The position numbers and the translations under genes are program-made. Below, in pieces: positions 26,548 to 38,016 of a stretch of DNA of 64,000 nt (the stretch's first letter is position 1; each line of letters begins with the position of its first letter). The notes below the pieces were generated by a model that searched no databases, was not told the origin of the DNA, and was given only the letters and a program-made list of their open reading frames with translations. Origin of the DNA: an uncultured Paracoccaceae bacterium (GTDB lineage: Bacteria > Pseudomonadota > Alphaproteobacteria > Rhodobacterales > Rhodobacteraceae); contig CANLPZ010000001.1 of the NCBI GenBank assembly GCA_947493145.1, forward strand, positions 372,001 to 436,000, written 5' to 3'.

Positions 26548-28218
26548 TTAGGCGAGGCGCGAAATCACACAGGTGACTTCGACCTTTTTCCCAATTTCGT
26601 ATTGAGTTACCTGTCGGGCGATTTTGCGCAGTTCCTGTTCCAACCGGTCATCATCGCGCAAAGTTTTGTCCTTGGCCCGCATCAAGAATTGGCCAAGATC
26701 GTTTTCCAAGATATCCACCAGCGGTGCGTTCGACTGTCCCACCTCTGCGATCCCTTTGACTTCGCACCACGGATCGCCCAAAGGTTCGCCTTCTTCATCG
26801 ATGATAACAGTCACAATGACATGGCCATTCAACGCCATGCGGATCCGGTCGCGGACAATCCCATCCATCGCCCCAATTTGCACAGAACCGTCGAGGTACG
26901 TTCGCCCCGTTTCGATATATTCCGCCACCTTTGGAGTGTTGCCAGAAAGATCAACCATCATACCGTTAACCGCAACGATACCATCCAAGCCGCTTTCGCC
27001 GCCCAATTTCACATGTTCGCGCAAATGGCGGTGTTCGCCGTGCATTGGAACCAAAAACTGTGGCTTTGTTAGGCTGTGCATTTCTTGCAGATCAGGACGG
27101 TTCGCATGGCCAGAAACATGATATTGACCATTGCGGTCCTCGACCACATCAACGCCCATTTCAGAAAACGCATTCATGATCCGGATCACACCGCGTTCAT
27201 TCCCCGGAATGGTTTTTGACGAAAAGAGGAACAAATCCCCTTCTTTCATGGTGATCCCCATGAATTTACCATTGGCAAGCTGGGCAGAGGCCGCGCGGCG
27301 TTCGCCTTGGCTTCCGGTGACAAGCAAGAACAGGTTCTCGCGCGGGATATCTAACGCATCTTCTGGCGACACTGTGGTTGGGAAATCCGTCAGGATACCA
27401 ACCTCGGTCGCGGCTTCGACCATGCGTCGCATCGACCGGCCAAGCAAACACACGGAACGCCCCGCGGCATTTGCAGCCTTCGCCAGCGTCCGCAATCGCG
27501 CAATGTTACTAGCAAACGTCGTCGCAACCACCATGCCACGGGCGTCTTTCATCAACTCGGTGATATTGCCGCCAATCGTTGCCTCTGATCGTCCGGCATC
27601 CGGTGAAAACACATTGGTACTGTCGCAAATCAGCGCCTTAACCCCGTCTTTGCCCAAACCAGACCAAAGTTCGCGATCAAAGGCTTCGCCGACCAAAGGG
27701 GTTTCGTCGATCTTAAAATCCCCTGTATGTAACAACCGCCCCTTAGGCGTATCGATGACCAAGCCAGAGCTTTCTGGGATCGAATGCGAAATCGGTACAA
27801 ACCCAACCTTAAACGGTCCGGCCTGTACGGTTTCAGGGAACGCGCCAACGGTCGTGACATCTTCGCGGTCGTATCCTGCGTCTTCCATTTTCCGACGTGC
27901 GATATTCGCAGTGAATGTACGTGCATAGATTTTTGGCGTACCAAGGCGGGCAAACAAATGTCCGACAGCACCGATATGATCTTCGTGTGCGTGTGTTATA
28001 AATACCGCTTCGATTTGGTCTTTGCGTTCTTCAAGCCATGTGACATCGGGCAAGATCAAATCAACCCCAGGCGTGCCATCCATATCCGGAAAGGTCACAC
28101 CCAAATCGACCACAATCAGCCGCTCTTTGCCAGCTGGGCCATAGCCATAAACATAACAGTTCATGCCAATTTCACCCGCCCCCCCTAGGGGCAGATATAC
28201 AAGACGTTCAGTTGTCAT
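26548..28218 (-). CDS. rnj: Ribonuclease J
   Basis: Metallo-beta-lactamase/beta-CASP nuclease of 556 residues with endo- and 5'-exonuclease activity in RNA decay. Seen: the zinc motif THAHEDHIG, the later HTGDFKID segment and the HSIPES motif of the beta-CASP fold, then the MHGEHRHLREH motif. It is the last gene in the nuo-birA-coaX-rnj series and starts 4 bases after coaX. Confidence 0.95.
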   Translation of the reverse strand: MTTERLVYLPLGGAGEIGMNCYVYGYGPAGKERLIVVDLGVTFPDMDGTPGVDLILPDVTWLEERKDQIEAVFITHAHEDHIGAVGHLFARLGTPKIYARTFTANIARRKMEDAGYDREDVTTVGAFPETVQAGPFKVGFVPISHSIPESSGLVIDTPKGRLLHTGDFKIDETPLVGEAFDRELWSGLGKDGVKALICDSTNVFSPDAGRSEATIGGNITELMKDARGMVVATTFASNIARLRTLAKAANAAGRSVCLLGRSMRRMVEAATEVGILTDFPTTVSPEDALDIPRENLFLLVTGSQGERRAASAQLANGKFMGITMKEGDLFLFSSKTIPGNERGVIRIMNAFSEMGVDVVEDRNGQYHVSGHANRPDLQEMHSLTKPQFLVPMHGEHRHLREHVKLGGESGLDGIVAVNGMMVDLSGNTPKVAEYIETGRTYLDGSVQIGAMDGIVRDRIRMALNGHVIVTVIIDEEGEPLGDPWCEVKGIAEVGQSNAPLVDILENDLGQFLMRAKDKTLRDDDRLEQELRKIARQVTQYEIGKKVEVTCVISRLA

Positions 28219-28222
28219 AACT

Positions 28223-28996
28223 TCAGGAATTTTCCTTGTTGTGTTTGTAGATGACGGTCAGCCCGTGCATCGTCAAATCGTCCTCAAAATGATCAAACAA
28301 GGCATGTCCTTGCTGGAACAATGGGGCAAGCCCCCCTGTTGAGATGACTTTCATCTCGCGTCCCAATTCCTGTTTAATCTGCTCTACAACGCCGTTAATT
28401 AGGCCGACGTAGCCCCAAAAGACACCCGATTGCATACAGGCAACCGTGTTCGTTCCGATAACTTTTTCTGGCTTGGTCACATCCACATGTGGCAAGGCAG
28501 CTGCGGCTTGGTGCAACGCTTCGAGTGAAAGATTCACACCCGGCGAGATAACACCCCCAATATAGGCGCCGTCAGTGTCGACCACATCAAACGTCGTCGC
28601 AGTGCCGAAATCAACGATAATCAGATCACCACCATAGATGTCAAACCCCGCCACGGTATTGACCAAGCGATCTGGACCAACTTGGGTTTCTGCGTCAACA
28701 CGCACATCAACGGGCAGCAAACAATCCGGTTTTCCAACGACAATCGGACGGCAATTGTAATACCGGTCGGCAAAGACACGCAGGTTCCACACGACGCGTG
28801 GTACGGTTGACGAAATAATGACCTCGTCGATGTCCACATCCAATTCGTGGTGCTTTAACAATGTGGTCAACCAAACAAAATACTGATCCGCTGTGCGTTG
28901 CCATTCCGTTGAGGTACGCAGGGTACACAGGAATTTTTCCCCGTCCCAAATCGAAAACACGGTGTTTGTGTTGCCGCAGTCGATTGCCAAAAGCAT
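28223..28996 (-). CDS. coaX: Type III pantothenate kinase
   Basis: Phosphorylates pantothenate in the first step of coenzyme A synthesis. The 257-residue protein has the phosphate-binding start DCGNTNTVFS, the PGVNLSLEALHQAAAALP segment and DFGTATTFD, all typical of CoaX. It lies between birA (12 bases upstream) and rnj (4 bases downstream). Confidence 0.96.
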   Translation of the reverse strand: MLLAIDCGNTNTVFSIWDGEKFLCTLRTSTEWQRTADQYFVWLTTLLKHHELDVDIDEVIISSTVPRVVWNLRVFADRYYNCRPIVVGKPDCLLPVDVRVDAETQVGPDRLVNTVAGFDIYGGDLIIVDFGTATTFDVVDTDGAYIGGVISPGVNLSLEALHQAAAALPHVDVTKPEKVIGTNTVACMQSGVFWGYVGLINGVVEQIKQELGREMKVISTGGLAPLFQQGHALFDHFEDDLTMHGLTVIYKHNKENS

Positions 28997-29008
28997 GTGC
29001 GTGCTCCC

Positions 29009-29761
29009 TTAGAAAAACACATCGGCCGCAGTGATTGCCACACGTCCGTTTGCGGTGTTTAGGATTAAATTGCCCTGTTCGTCCACTGTTTCAAAGGTCC
29101 CGACAGTTTCTGACGTTGCGGTGCGCGCGGTGATGACCTCGCCCAATCGGGCGGCTCGGGCCAACCAAGCGGTGCGGATGGGCGAAAACCCATAGGTGGT
29201 GAATTGCGTTTCCCAGTGGGCGTAGGCAGGTGCCAAAAGATCAAGAAATTCTTCGGGGCCGACGGATGCACCCGTTTCGCTGATCAAGGACACCGGCGCA
29301 ACCGCGCCCGTTTCGACCTGCGATTTATCAGGGGCGTGCATCAGGTTCACGCCAATGCCGATTGCCAAATGCCTGACACCCGTACCGGTGCCGATGCTTT
29401 CCAACAAAATCCCTGCGACTTTGCCGCCGTTTAACAGCACATCATTGGGCCACTTTAACGCAAAGGACGTCGCGCGCCCTGACGCTGCGACGAATGCATC
29501 ATGCAAGGCAAGCGACGTTACAAACGACCGCAGCGCGACCTTATCGGCGCTTTCTGTTGGGCGCAGAACCAAAGTCGCTGCAAAATTGCCCGTCGGGTTG
29601 ACCCATGCGCGACCACGACGCCCACGGGCCGCAGTTTGTTCCAACGCCAATATCCATTCGGGACCAGCAAGGCCGCCCGCGATGCGAACGGCCTCTGTGT
29701 TCGTGCTATCCACACTGGCCAGCACCCGCCGGCCATATCCATCAGGCCACTTAGTTGACAA
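29009..29761 (-). CDS. birA: Biotin--[acetyl-CoA-carboxylase] ligase
   Basis: Attaches biotin to carboxylase carrier domains. Seen in about 250 residues: SVDSTNTEA, the biotinyl-AMP loop ARGRRGRAW, and [19 protein letters not shown]. There is no N-terminal DNA-binding domain, so it should be a ligase without repressor function. The TTG at 29761 is the likely start (protein begins [13 protein letters not shown]); it overlaps the last codons of nuoN by about 11 bases. Probable substrate in this window: the liu biotin carboxylase. Confidence 0.92.
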   Translation of the reverse strand: MSTKWPDGYGRRVLASVDSTNTEAVRIAGGLAGPEWILALEQTAARGRRGRAWVNPTGNFAATLVLRPTESADKVALRSFVTSLALHDAFVAASGRATSFALKWPNDVLLNGGKVAGILLESIGTGTGVRHLAIGIGVNLMHAPDKSQVETGAVAPVSLISETGASVGPEEFLDLLAPAYAHWETQFTTYGFSPIRTAWLARAARLGEVITARTATSETVGTFETVDEQGNLILNTANGRVAITAADVFF

Positions 29762-31190
29762 GAGCCTGCGCCGCACTTGCGGCAAGGGTTTCGATGCCAA
29801 ACAGATTGACCAACCCTACAACCAAAACCAATGCGGACACCATCAATCCGGTCCACAAGATAGGTGACATGTGCCCATCGATTGCTGCGTCTTCTTCCTC
29901 GCCAAAATACATAAAGAACACGATGCGAAGATAGTAAAACGCACCAATGACGGAGGCGACCACGCCAGCCACTGCCAGCCATGCAAGACCTGCTTCGTAA
30001 GCGGCTTCCAACACACGTAATTTACCGATGAACCCCAGCAACGGTGGCACACCCGCAAGCGAGAACATAATGACCAACATAGCTATTGCTTTCAGGGGTT
30101 CCCGCTTTGACAACATTTTTAGCGCTGAAATATCCGTGACCGCTTTGCCGTCTTTTTCCATGCTTAGGATAAAGGCAAAGGCCCCGATGTTCATTGCAAC
30201 ATAGATTGTCACATAGACCAACATCGCCTGCACACCCAATGCGGTCCCTGCGGCCAATCCCATAAGAGCGAACCCCATATGGGCAATTGAAGAATACGCC
30301 ATAAGACGTTTGATATTGGTTTGACCAATTGCAGCGATCGCGCCAAGGAACATCGAAATCACGGACAAAAACGCCACGATTTGTTGCCAGTCATGTGTCG
30401 CCAGTCCGAACGCATCGTGCATGACACGGGCGAACAAACCAAGTGCTGCAACTTTTGGCGCAGTGGCAAAGAATGCCGTCACGGCGGATGGCGATCCTTC
30501 GTAAACGTCAGGCGTCCACATGTGGAACGGTGCGGCAGAAACTTTGAATGCCAAACCGGCGATCAAGAACACCAAACCAAACAACATCCCCAATGGAACT
30601 TGGTCGTTGGCGGCTGTGATAATGCCCGCGAATTGTGTTGTACCAGCAAAACCGTAGATCAGCGACGCGCCATACAACAACAGACCTGACGATAACGCAC
30701 CAAGGACGAAATATTTCAGCCCCGCTTCTGTGGATCGGACGCTGTCACGGTGCAAGGATGCAACCACGTAAAGCGCAAGGGACTGGAGTTCCAATCCCAT
30801 ATAAAGCGCAATTAAATCGCCAGCCGACACCATCACCATCATGCCGACAACGGACAACGCAACCAACAACGGGTATTCGAATTTCAACAGGCCCCGTTTT
30901 GCCATATATTCTTGGGACAAAACCAAAATTGCGGCCGCTGACAACAGGATCAACACCTTGGCATAGCGCGCAAAGCCGTCAACGACGAACATACCGTCGA
31001 ACGCCGTTTCAGCCCCTTCCCCGCCAACACCAATCATAACGGCAAGGAATGTGAACACCGCTGCGGTGCCCCACAACATTAATGGCGCTGTTTTGTCTTT
31101 TCCGGTATAGACCGCCGCGATCAGCGCAAGCATCGCAAAGATCGACAGGATCAGTTCGGGAAGAATGATATTTAGATCAGCGGAGATCAT
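29751..31190 (-). CDS. nuoN: NADH-quinone oxidoreductase subunit N
   Basis: Antiporter-like, proton-pumping membrane subunit of complex I, 479 residues, about 14 hydrophobic segments. The conserved discontinuous-helix region with a Lys/Glu pair is present, as in [14 protein letters not shown] and [20 protein letters not shown]. It is the last nuo subunit gene and overlaps birA. Confidence 0.97.
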   Translation of the reverse strand: MISADLNIILPELILSIFAMLALIAAVYTGKDKTAPLMLWGTAAVFTFLAVMIGVGGEGAETAFDGMFVVDGFARYAKVLILLSAAAILVLSQEYMAKRGLLKFEYPLLVALSVVGMMVMVSAGDLIALYMGLELQSLALYVVASLHRDSVRSTEAGLKYFVLGALSSGLLLYGASLIYGFAGTTQFAGIITAANDQVPLGMLFGLVFLIAGLAFKVSAAPFHMWTPDVYEGSPSAVTAFFATAPKVAALGLFARVMHDAFGLATHDWQQIVAFLSVISMFLGAIAAIGQTNIKRLMAYSSIAHMGFALMGLAAGTALGVQAMLVYVTIYVAMNIGAFAFILSMEKDGKAVTDISALKMLSKREPLKAIAMLVIMFSLAGVPPLLGFIGKLRVLEAAYEAGLAWLAVAGVVASVIGAFYYLRIVFFMYFGEEEDAAIDGHMSPILWTGLMVSALVLVVGLVNLFGIETLAASAAQALVN

Positions 31191-31201
31191 CGTCGCGCCC
31201 C

Positions 31202-32746
31202 TTAATGTGTGTCAGCCGCATGGGTCGCTGGCTCATAGGCCGCAACACTTGCGTCAAAGTTAGTGATCAGCGCCTCAACCGATGGGCCGATAATGTCCAA
31301 TACCAATGCCGGATATACACCAAGCAATAGCGTCATCACGATCAACGGTGCGAAAATCAAACGTTCGCGTGGTGTGATGTCAGATATGGTTTTCAGGCTT
31401 TCTTTGATCAAATCGCCCATTACCACGCGGCGATACAGCCATAGCGCATAACCTGCGGACAAGATCACGCCCGTTGTCGCGAACATGGCGATCCATGTGT
31501 TGACTTGGAACACACCCATCAACACCAGGAATTCACCGATGAACCCAGACGTTCCCGGCAAACCGACGTTCGCCATGGTAAAGAGCATAAAGATCAGCGC
31601 ATAGGCTGGCATCCGGTTCACCAAACCACCATAGGCGTCGATTTCGCGTGTGTGCATCCGGTCATAGATGACACCGACACACAGGAACAACGCGCCCGAG
31701 ATAAAGCCGTGGCTGATCATTTGGAAAATCGCGCCATCGATCCCCTGCTGGTTCACCGCAAAAATCCCCATGGTCACATAGCCCATGTGTGCGACCGATG
31801 AATACGCAATCAGCTTTTTCATGTCCTCTTGGACCAATGCGACGAGCGAGGTGTAAATGATCGCAATCGCCGACATCCAGAACACCAAGGGTGTAAAAAG
31901 ATCGGCCGCAACTGGGAACATCGGAAGCGAGAACCGCAAGAACCCGTAGCCGCCCATTTTCAACAGGATCGCCGCCAAAACGACCGACCCAGCGGTCGGC
32001 GCTTGAACGTGTGCATCTGGCAGCCATGTGTGCACGGGCCACATCGGCATTTTCACCGCAAAGGATGCAAAGAATGCCAAGAACGCAAGTGTCTGCATCC
32101 CACCAATCACATGAATGCCCAGAATGCGGAAGCTATCTGTCGCAAAGGTGTGGTTCATCAGGGCGGGAATGTCCGTTGTGCCTGCGTCGATATACATCGC
32201 GATCATCGCCACCAGCATCAATACCGACCCGAGGAAGGTGTAAAGGAAGAACTTGAACGATGCATAGATCCGGTTCGCCCCGCCCCAGATGCCAATGATC
32301 AGGAACATCGGGATCAATCCCGCCTCAAAGAACACGTAGAACAAGATCAAATCGAGCGCACAGAATACACCAATCATCAGCGTTTCAAGCAGCAAGAACG
32401 CGATCATATATTCTTTGACCCGCGTTTTTACGTCCCAACACGACGCAATCACGATTGGCATCAAAAATGTGGTGAGCATTACAAACAGGATCGAAATTCC
32501 GTCGACGCCCATTTTGTATTTCAAACCCAGCAACCAATCGCGTTCTTCCACGAATTGAAAATCGGTGTTCGTCGCGTCAAATCCAAACAGCAAGAACAAC
32601 GACACAAGGAAGGTTGCCGAGGTCGCGATAAGCGCAAGCCATTTGGCGTTGCGACGCGCAGCTTCGTCATCGCCGCGCAAAAACGCAGCCAAGATGAACG
32701 CAGCAATCGCGGGGATAAAGGTGATGATGGAAAGCAAGTTATCCAT
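31202..32746 (-). CDS. nuoM: NADH-quinone oxidoreductase subunit M
   Basis: Proton-pumping membrane subunit of complex I, 514 residues with about 14 helices. Characteristic: [20 protein letters not shown] and [16 protein letters not shown] 32746 is chosen because it overlaps the nuoL stop (TAATG); the frame to 32776 lies inside nuoL. nuoN follows 11 bases later. Confidence 0.97.
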   Translation of the reverse strand: MDNLLSIITFIPAIAAFILAAFLRGDDEAARRNAKWLALIATSATFLVSLFLLFGFDATNTDFQFVEERDWLLGLKYKMGVDGISILFVMLTTFLMPIVIASCWDVKTRVKEYMIAFLLLETLMIGVFCALDLILFYVFFEAGLIPMFLIIGIWGGANRIYASFKFFLYTFLGSVLMLVAMIAMYIDAGTTDIPALMNHTFATDSFRILGIHVIGGMQTLAFLAFFASFAVKMPMWPVHTWLPDAHVQAPTAGSVVLAAILLKMGGYGFLRFSLPMFPVAADLFTPLVFWMSAIAIIYTSLVALVQEDMKKLIAYSSVAHMGYVTMGIFAVNQQGIDGAIFQMISHGFISGALFLCVGVIYDRMHTREIDAYGGLVNRMPAYALIFMLFTMANVGLPGTSGFIGEFLVLMGVFQVNTWIAMFATTGVILSAGYALWLYRRVVMGDLIKESLKTISDITPRERLIFAPLIVMTLLLGVYPALVLDIIGPSVEALITNFDASVAAYEPATHAADTH

Positions 32747-34872
32747 TATTTCGCTCCTCCGCCGAGCGTCATCCAAGTCAGAAGCGCGCCGATGCCAACA
32801 ACCATCCAGAACGCATAAGTAAAGAGATAACCAGATTGGGCTTTACCCGCCCATTTGGTGAGGAACGGTACGATGCCCAATGCCAATCCGTTGATACCGC
32901 CGTCGATCACAGCCGTATCGCCCTTTTTCCAAAGGAACCGACCGACCCACAACGCAGGTTTGACAAAAATCGCATCGTAAATTTCGTCAAAGTACCATTT
33001 GTTCAACAAGAACTGGTATAGATGCTTTTGGTTCGCCGCCAGCTTTGCCGGCCAATCGGGGCGACGAATATACATTTGATACGCCGTTACAAACCCAAGC
33101 AACATTGCGATAAACGGTGCCCAAACGACCCATGCTGGAACGTAATGTGCATCATGCAAAACATGGTTGTCAGGATGCATGTAAATCGCACCCTCTCCTG
33201 GTTTTTGAACGTGTTTTGGTTTCGCGTGGTCGTCGCCATGATCATCCTTTGCCTTAGATGATCCTGCGGCATAAGCGGGTGCAATCAAGCTAAATCCAAG
33301 CTCTGCGTGGTCCGCTTTTTCCTCATGCGTAATACCAAAGAACGTGGACACTTTGTTTTCGTCCCCAAAGAACGGTTTATAAAAATACATGCCAGAAAAC
33401 ACGGCGCCAATGGCAAGCACGCCCAATGGGATCAACATCACGTTCGGGCTTTCATGCGCGTGGTCATGCGTATGTTTGTCGCCGCGCGGCGTGCCGTAAA
33501 ATGTAAGGAACATCAAACGCCAGCTGTAGAACGACGTGAACAATGCCGCGATCACCAACATCCAGAAAGCATATGCCGATCCGCCAGCATATGCGCTTTC
33601 GATGACGGCGTCTTTGGACAAGAAGCCCGCAAAGCCAAGCGGGATACCACCGACTTTGAACAACACGGCTGGGACACCCACACCCGTAATGGCAAGCGTA
33701 CCGATCATCATCGCCCAGAATGTTTTTGGCATTTTGTGGCGAAGACCACCGTAGTTTCGCATGTCCTGTTCATGGTGCATTCCGTGGATCACGGACCCCG
33801 CGCCAAGGAACAGCATCGCCTTAAAGAAGGCGTGCGTCAGCAGGTGGAACATCGCAACGGAATAGACACCAACACCGGCAGCCACGAACATATAGCCCAG
33901 CTGCGAACAGGTTGAATACGCGATCACGCGTTTGATGTCGTTTTGGACAAGGCCCACAGTCGCAGCAAAGAACGCCGTTGTGGCCCCCAAGATCACGATA
34001 AAGTTCGTCGCGGCTGGTGCAAATTCCATCAACGGCGACATACGGCAAACAAGGAACACACCCGCCGTTACCATGGTCGCGGCGTGAATCAATGCGGACA
34101 CAGGTGTCGGGCCTTCCATCGCGTCAGGCAACCATGTGTGCAGGATCAACTGCGCCGATTTCCCCATCGCACCGATGAACAACAAAAACGCCAAAACATT
34201 CGGCGCAGACCAGTCGCGCCACAGGAACGTCATGGTCTGGTCGGCCAAGGTCGGCATCGCGGCAAAGATGTCTTCGAACCGGATACTGTCGGTCATCAGA
34301 TACAGACCAAAGATCCCAAGCGCGAACCCAAAGTCACCCACACGGTTGACCACAAAAGCCTTGATCGCAGCGGCGTTGGCGGTTGGCTTTTTGTAATAGA
34401 AACCAATCAACAGATAGGACGCAACGCCCACACCTTCCCAGCCAAAGAACATCTGAACAAGGTTATCTGACGTCACCAGCATCAACATGGTGAAGGTAAA
34501 GAACGACAGATAGGCAAAAAATCGTGCACGGTAAGGTTCATGATCGCCAAAGTTTTCGTCATGCGCCATGTAACCGAACGAATACAAATGCACGAGCGCC
34601 GACACCGTCGTGATCACGATCAACATGATCGCCGTCAATCGGTCCAAACGGATAGCCCAATCGGTGCTTAATGTGCCGCTTTCGATCCAGCGCAGGATCT
34701 GGATGTTTTCAGTCTGGCCGTCAAAGCCTAAGAACACGATCCAAGATAAGAACGCCGATATGAACAACAACGTCGTGGCCACAATTTGACCCGGCTTTTC
34801 GCCGATAAATTTCCAGCCAAATCCGCAAATCAGCGCACCGACCAAAGGGGCAAATAGGATGATGGTTTCCAT
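32746..34872 (-). CDS. nuoL: NADH-quinone oxidoreductase subunit L
   Basis: Largest antiporter-like subunit of complex I, with the long lateral helix. It has 708 residues, with the core [19 protein letters not shown] and [26 protein letters not shown] His/Lys-rich insert near residues 540-580 ([17 protein letters not shown]) precedes the last helices. It is coupled to nuoM through TAATG. Confidence 0.97.
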   Translation of the reverse strand: METIILFAPLVGALICGFGWKFIGEKPGQIVATTLLFISAFLSWIVFLGFDGQTENIQILRWIESGTLSTDWAIRLDRLTAIMLIVITTVSALVHLYSFGYMAHDENFGDHEPYRARFFAYLSFFTFTMLMLVTSDNLVQMFFGWEGVGVASYLLIGFYYKKPTANAAAIKAFVVNRVGDFGFALGIFGLYLMTDSIRFEDIFAAMPTLADQTMTFLWRDWSAPNVLAFLLFIGAMGKSAQLILHTWLPDAMEGPTPVSALIHAATMVTAGVFLVCRMSPLMEFAPAATNFIVILGATTAFFAATVGLVQNDIKRVIAYSTCSQLGYMFVAAGVGVYSVAMFHLLTHAFFKAMLFLGAGSVIHGMHHEQDMRNYGGLRHKMPKTFWAMMIGTLAITGVGVPAVLFKVGGIPLGFAGFLSKDAVIESAYAGGSAYAFWMLVIAALFTSFYSWRLMFLTFYGTPRGDKHTHDHAHESPNVMLIPLGVLAIGAVFSGMYFYKPFFGDENKVSTFFGITHEEKADHAELGFSLIAPAYAAGSSKAKDDHGDDHAKPKHVQKPGEGAIYMHPDNHVLHDAHYVPAWVVWAPFIAMLLGFVTAYQMYIRRPDWPAKLAANQKHLYQFLLNKWYFDEIYDAIFVKPALWVGRFLWKKGDTAVIDGGINGLALGIVPFLTKWAGKAQSGYLFTYAFWMVVGIGALLTWMTLGGGAK

Positions 34873-34878
34873 GGTGAC

Positions 34879-35184
34879 TTAGCCCTTCATCACGTTGACG
34901 TCTTCGACGGCGATGGTGCCGCGGTTGCGGAAGAAACAGACCAGAATGGCCAGACCAATCGCGGCCTCTGCGGCGGCGACAGTCAGAACAAACAAGGTGA
35001 AAACTTGGCCAACCAAATCGCCCAAGAAACTTGAGAACGCCACAAGGTTGATATTCACCGCCAAAAGCATCAATTCGATACTCATCAGCAGGATGATCAC
35101 ATTCTTACGGTTCAAAAACAGGCCAAAGATGCCGATCACAAACAGCGTGGCGGCCACGGCCAGATAATGTTCAAGTCCGATCAT
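34879..35184 (-). CDS. nuoK: NADH-quinone oxidoreductase subunit K
   Basis: Small membrane subunit of complex I with three helices and conserved glutamates, 101 residues. The segment [16 protein letters not shown] and the helix [15 protein letters not shown] are typical of NuoK. It lies 2 bases after nuoJ and 6 before nuoL. Confidence 0.97.
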   Translation of the reverse strand: MIGLEHYLAVAATLFVIGIFGLFLNRKNVIILLMSIELMLLAVNINLVAFSSFLGDLVGQVFTLFVLTVAAAEAAIGLAILVCFFRNRGTIAVEDVNVMKG

Positions 35185-35186
35185 AA

Positions 35187-35795
35187 CTACAGCCCCTGCC
35201 CTGGTTTTACGTCGATAACGTCCATCTGTTCCTCGGGATCACGCAAAATTTGTTCGACGATGTTTTGACGTTTGATGTCTGTGCGGTGGCGCAGTGTCAG
35301 AACAATTGCGCCGATCATGGCGACCAACAGGATCAGACCAGCCAATTGGAACAAAAGGAAATACTGATCGTAAATCAATTGGCCCAACGCAGCGGTGTTA
35401 TGAACATCCGTTGGCGTCGCAGCGGCCAGATTATTTTGGGCTTCTGGTGAAAATCCCCAAACGCCAAAAGCGATGGTCAACTGCATCAGGATCACAACCC
35501 CGATCAACAGACCCAGCGGCAGATATTTGGTCATTTCGGCCTTGAGCTGCGCAAAGTCCACGTCCAGCATCATCACGACGAAGAGGAACAGTACTGCGAC
35601 CGCGCCCACATAGACGATGATCAACAGCATCGCGACGAATTCCGCGCCAAGCAGCACAAACAGCCCTGCGGCGGATAGGAACGATAAAATCAACCACAGC
35701 ACCGAATGCACAGGGTTGCGCGAAATCACGGTGAACAAGCCACCGGTGATCGTAGATATGGCGAACAGATAAAACGCCAGTGTCGCAGCAGTCAT
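35187..35795 (-). CDS. nuoJ: NADH-quinone oxidoreductase subunit J
   Basis: Membrane subunit of complex I, 202 residues, five helices; [21 protein letters not shown] is the NuoJ core. ATG 35795 lies 7 bases after GGGGG; a TTG two codons earlier is less likely. The C-terminal cytoplasmic extension (about 165-202) is charged. Confidence 0.96.
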   Translation of the reverse strand: MTAATLAFYLFAISTITGGLFTVISRNPVHSVLWLILSFLSAAGLFVLLGAEFVAMLLIIVYVGAVAVLFLFVVMMLDVDFAQLKAEMTKYLPLGLLIGVVILMQLTIAFGVWGFSPEAQNNLAAATPTDVHNTAALGQLIYDQYFLLFQLAGLILLVAMIGAIVLTLRHRTDIKRQNIVEQILRDPEEQMDVIDVKPGQGL

Positions 35796-35806
35796 GTCCA
35801 ATCCCC

Positions 35807-36304
<498 letters not shown>

Positions 36305-36574
36305 TTATCTCCTCATTCCAGTAATTTTGGCGAACACAAGTCTGCTCCAATCACCCAAATCACCGGAAATTCCCAATCTATCCAAATCAACGTTAAAAGG
36401 AGTCGATCCTAAATGATCACCAGCGACATCTTCAGCTGCCGCTTCAGGACTATGATAGCTTCCCATACACTCATCTTCGATCATGACTTTATACCTTCCG
36501 TTCGGTTCAGGTATTAGCGAAATTGGACCAAGCCGAGTCGTCCATTTATAGTAATAGATTGTCCGCTCACTCAT
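36305..36574 (-). CDS. Small orphan protein between nuoH and nuoI
   Basis: The 89-residue soluble protein of unknown family begins MSERTIYYYKWTTRLGPISL. It has an excellent AGGAGG Shine-Dalgarno and sits tightly between nuoH (5 bases after its stop) and nuoI. By hand count its G+C is about 43%, against about 52% for its neighbours, and its codons are A/T-rich. That suggests a recent arrival. No membrane helix or signal peptide. I do not recognise a family, and the compact repeat-like Gly/Asp end (DRLGISGDLGDWSRL) gives no clear clue. Confidence 0.7.
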   Translation of the reverse strand: MSERTIYYYKWTTRLGPISLIPEPNGRYKVMIEDECMGSYHSPEAAAEDVAGDHLGSTPFNVDLDRLGISGDLGDWSRLVFAKITGMRR

Positions 36575-36579
36575 TGGAT

Positions 36580-37617
36580 TTATCCTCCTACAGCCCAGCG
36601 TGCATAGGCACCGCCGAAGGCTTCGAATTTTGCCATAAAGGCGACGAATACGACCCAAACCAAGGACATCGGTAGGAAGACTTTCCAGCCCAGACGCATC
36701 AATTGGTCATAGCGGTAACGCGGTGTGATCGCCTTCACCATTGAGAAGAAGAAGAAGACGATGAACATTTTTGACACCATCCAGAAAATGCCGTCCGGCA
36801 GGCCTGGAATTGGGGACAACCAGCCACCGAAGAACAGCAATGTGGTCAGCGCGCACATCAACACCACGGCCATCAATTCACCGATCATGAACAACAAAAA
36901 CGGCGTAGATGAATATTCAACCTGATACCCTGCCACCAATTCGGATTCCGCTTCGGGCAAATCAAACGGTGGGCGGTTGGTTTCGGCCAAGGCAGAGATA
37001 AAGAACAAGAACACCATTGGGAAATGCGGCAACCAATACCAGCTAAGCAATCCATATCCGCCATCTTGGGCACGTACGATTTCGCCAAAGTTCAGCGATC
37101 CAGACGAAATAACCACACCGATGATGATCAAACCGATCGACACCTCGTATGAAATCATCTGCGCAGCGGAGCGAAGCGATCCAAGGAATGGGTATTTAGA
37201 GTTTGACGCCCAGCCCCCCATGATCACGCCGTAGACTTCCAACGATGACACCGCAAAAACATAAAGGATGGCGACGTTGATGTTCGACAAAACCCAGCCG
37301 TCGTTAAACGGGATCACCGCCCAAGAAATCACCGCCAAAACAAAGGTGATCATCGGCGCAAGGAAAAACACGGTTTTATCGGCACCTGCGGGAACAACGA
37401 CTTCTTTAACGATGTATTTCAAAAAATCGGCAAAGGATTGCATCAAACCAAAGACACCAACAACGTTTGGTCCCTTTCGTTTCATCACCGCCGCCCAGAT
37501 TTTGCGGTCTGCATACATCAAAAAGGCCAGCGCCAACAAAAGCGGCACCAAGACCAAAAGGCATTGCGCCAAAATGAGCAGCACCATTCCGAGGCCCGTA
37601 TTAAAAAATTCAGCCAT
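36580..37617 (-). CDS. nuoH: NADH-quinone oxidoreductase subunit H
   Basis: Membrane subunit that forms the quinone-entry chamber, 345 residues with eight helices. Characteristic: [40 protein letters not shown] and [16 protein letters not shown]. The lipoprotein gene at 37624 lies 6 bases upstream, between nuoG and nuoH. Confidence 0.97.
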   Translation of the reverse strand: MAEFFNTGLGMVLLILAQCLLVLVPLLLALAFLMYADRKIWAAVMKRKGPNVVGVFGLMQSFADFLKYIVKEVVVPAGADKTVFFLAPMITFVLAVISWAVIPFNDGWVLSNINVAILYVFAVSSLEVYGVIMGGWASNSKYPFLGSLRSAAQMISYEVSIGLIIIGVVISSGSLNFGEIVRAQDGGYGLLSWYWLPHFPMVFLFFISALAETNRPPFDLPEAESELVAGYQVEYSSTPFLLFMIGELMAVVLMCALTTLLFFGGWLSPIPGLPDGIFWMVSKMFIVFFFFSMVKAITPRYRYDQLMRLGWKVFLPMSLVWVVFVAFMAKFEAFGGAYARWAVGG

Positions 37618-37623
37618 CTGTCC

Positions 37624-38016
37624 TCACACCGTCGGTATTCCGGCTTCGGTGCAATTTGCCACCGTCACCTCAGCATCTATTGTTTGCAGCCCCTGCGGGA
37701 TCGCGGGCGAAATGGTATACACCGCATCCCCGCGCCATGTGCCTGCGCTTTCGGATACATTTGTACGCACATGGCGCGCAAATCCGTATCCACGGATCAA
37801 TGCATATTGCGCTGCGGCGCATTCTGCATAGGCCGTTACATCTGTTTCATTCGCGGCCCCGCGTAGCGAGACCAGAAAATTCACCAAATCCCCATCCAAA
37901 AGACGGGTGTTAATCGCACCATAGGTCGGCGCCGCTTGGCTTACGTCAGGCTCATCCGCCATTTCGCATCCAATCAGCGCCAAGGCCGCGAACGATATGG
38001 AAAGAACTCGTATCAT
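37624..38016 (-). CDS. Lipoprotein of unknown function inside the nuo operon
   Basis: The 130-residue protein begins [17 protein letters not shown], a lipoprotein signal with lipobox LIGC (Cys17). The mature part has two further cysteines (YAECAAA and VANCTE) and a LRGAANETDVT segment. The start overlaps the nuoG stop (TAATG), so it is translationally coupled. I know no characterised member; homologues occur at this place in roseobacter nuo operons as far as I recall. Likely a periplasm-facing accessory protein. Confidence 0.78.
   Translation of the reverse strand: MIRVLSISFAALALIGCEMADEPDVSQAAPTYGAINTRLLDGDLVNFLVSLRGAANETDVTAYAECAAAQYALIRGYGFARHVRTNVSESAGTWRGDAVYTISPAIPQGLQTIDAEVTVANCTEAGIPTV

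Noticed and set aside
31829..32818. Long plus-strand frame of 329 codons opposite nuoM
   Set aside because: Highly charged, His/Gln/Arg-rich composition typical of antisense to a membrane protein gene; the minus-strand NuoM motifs are unambiguous.
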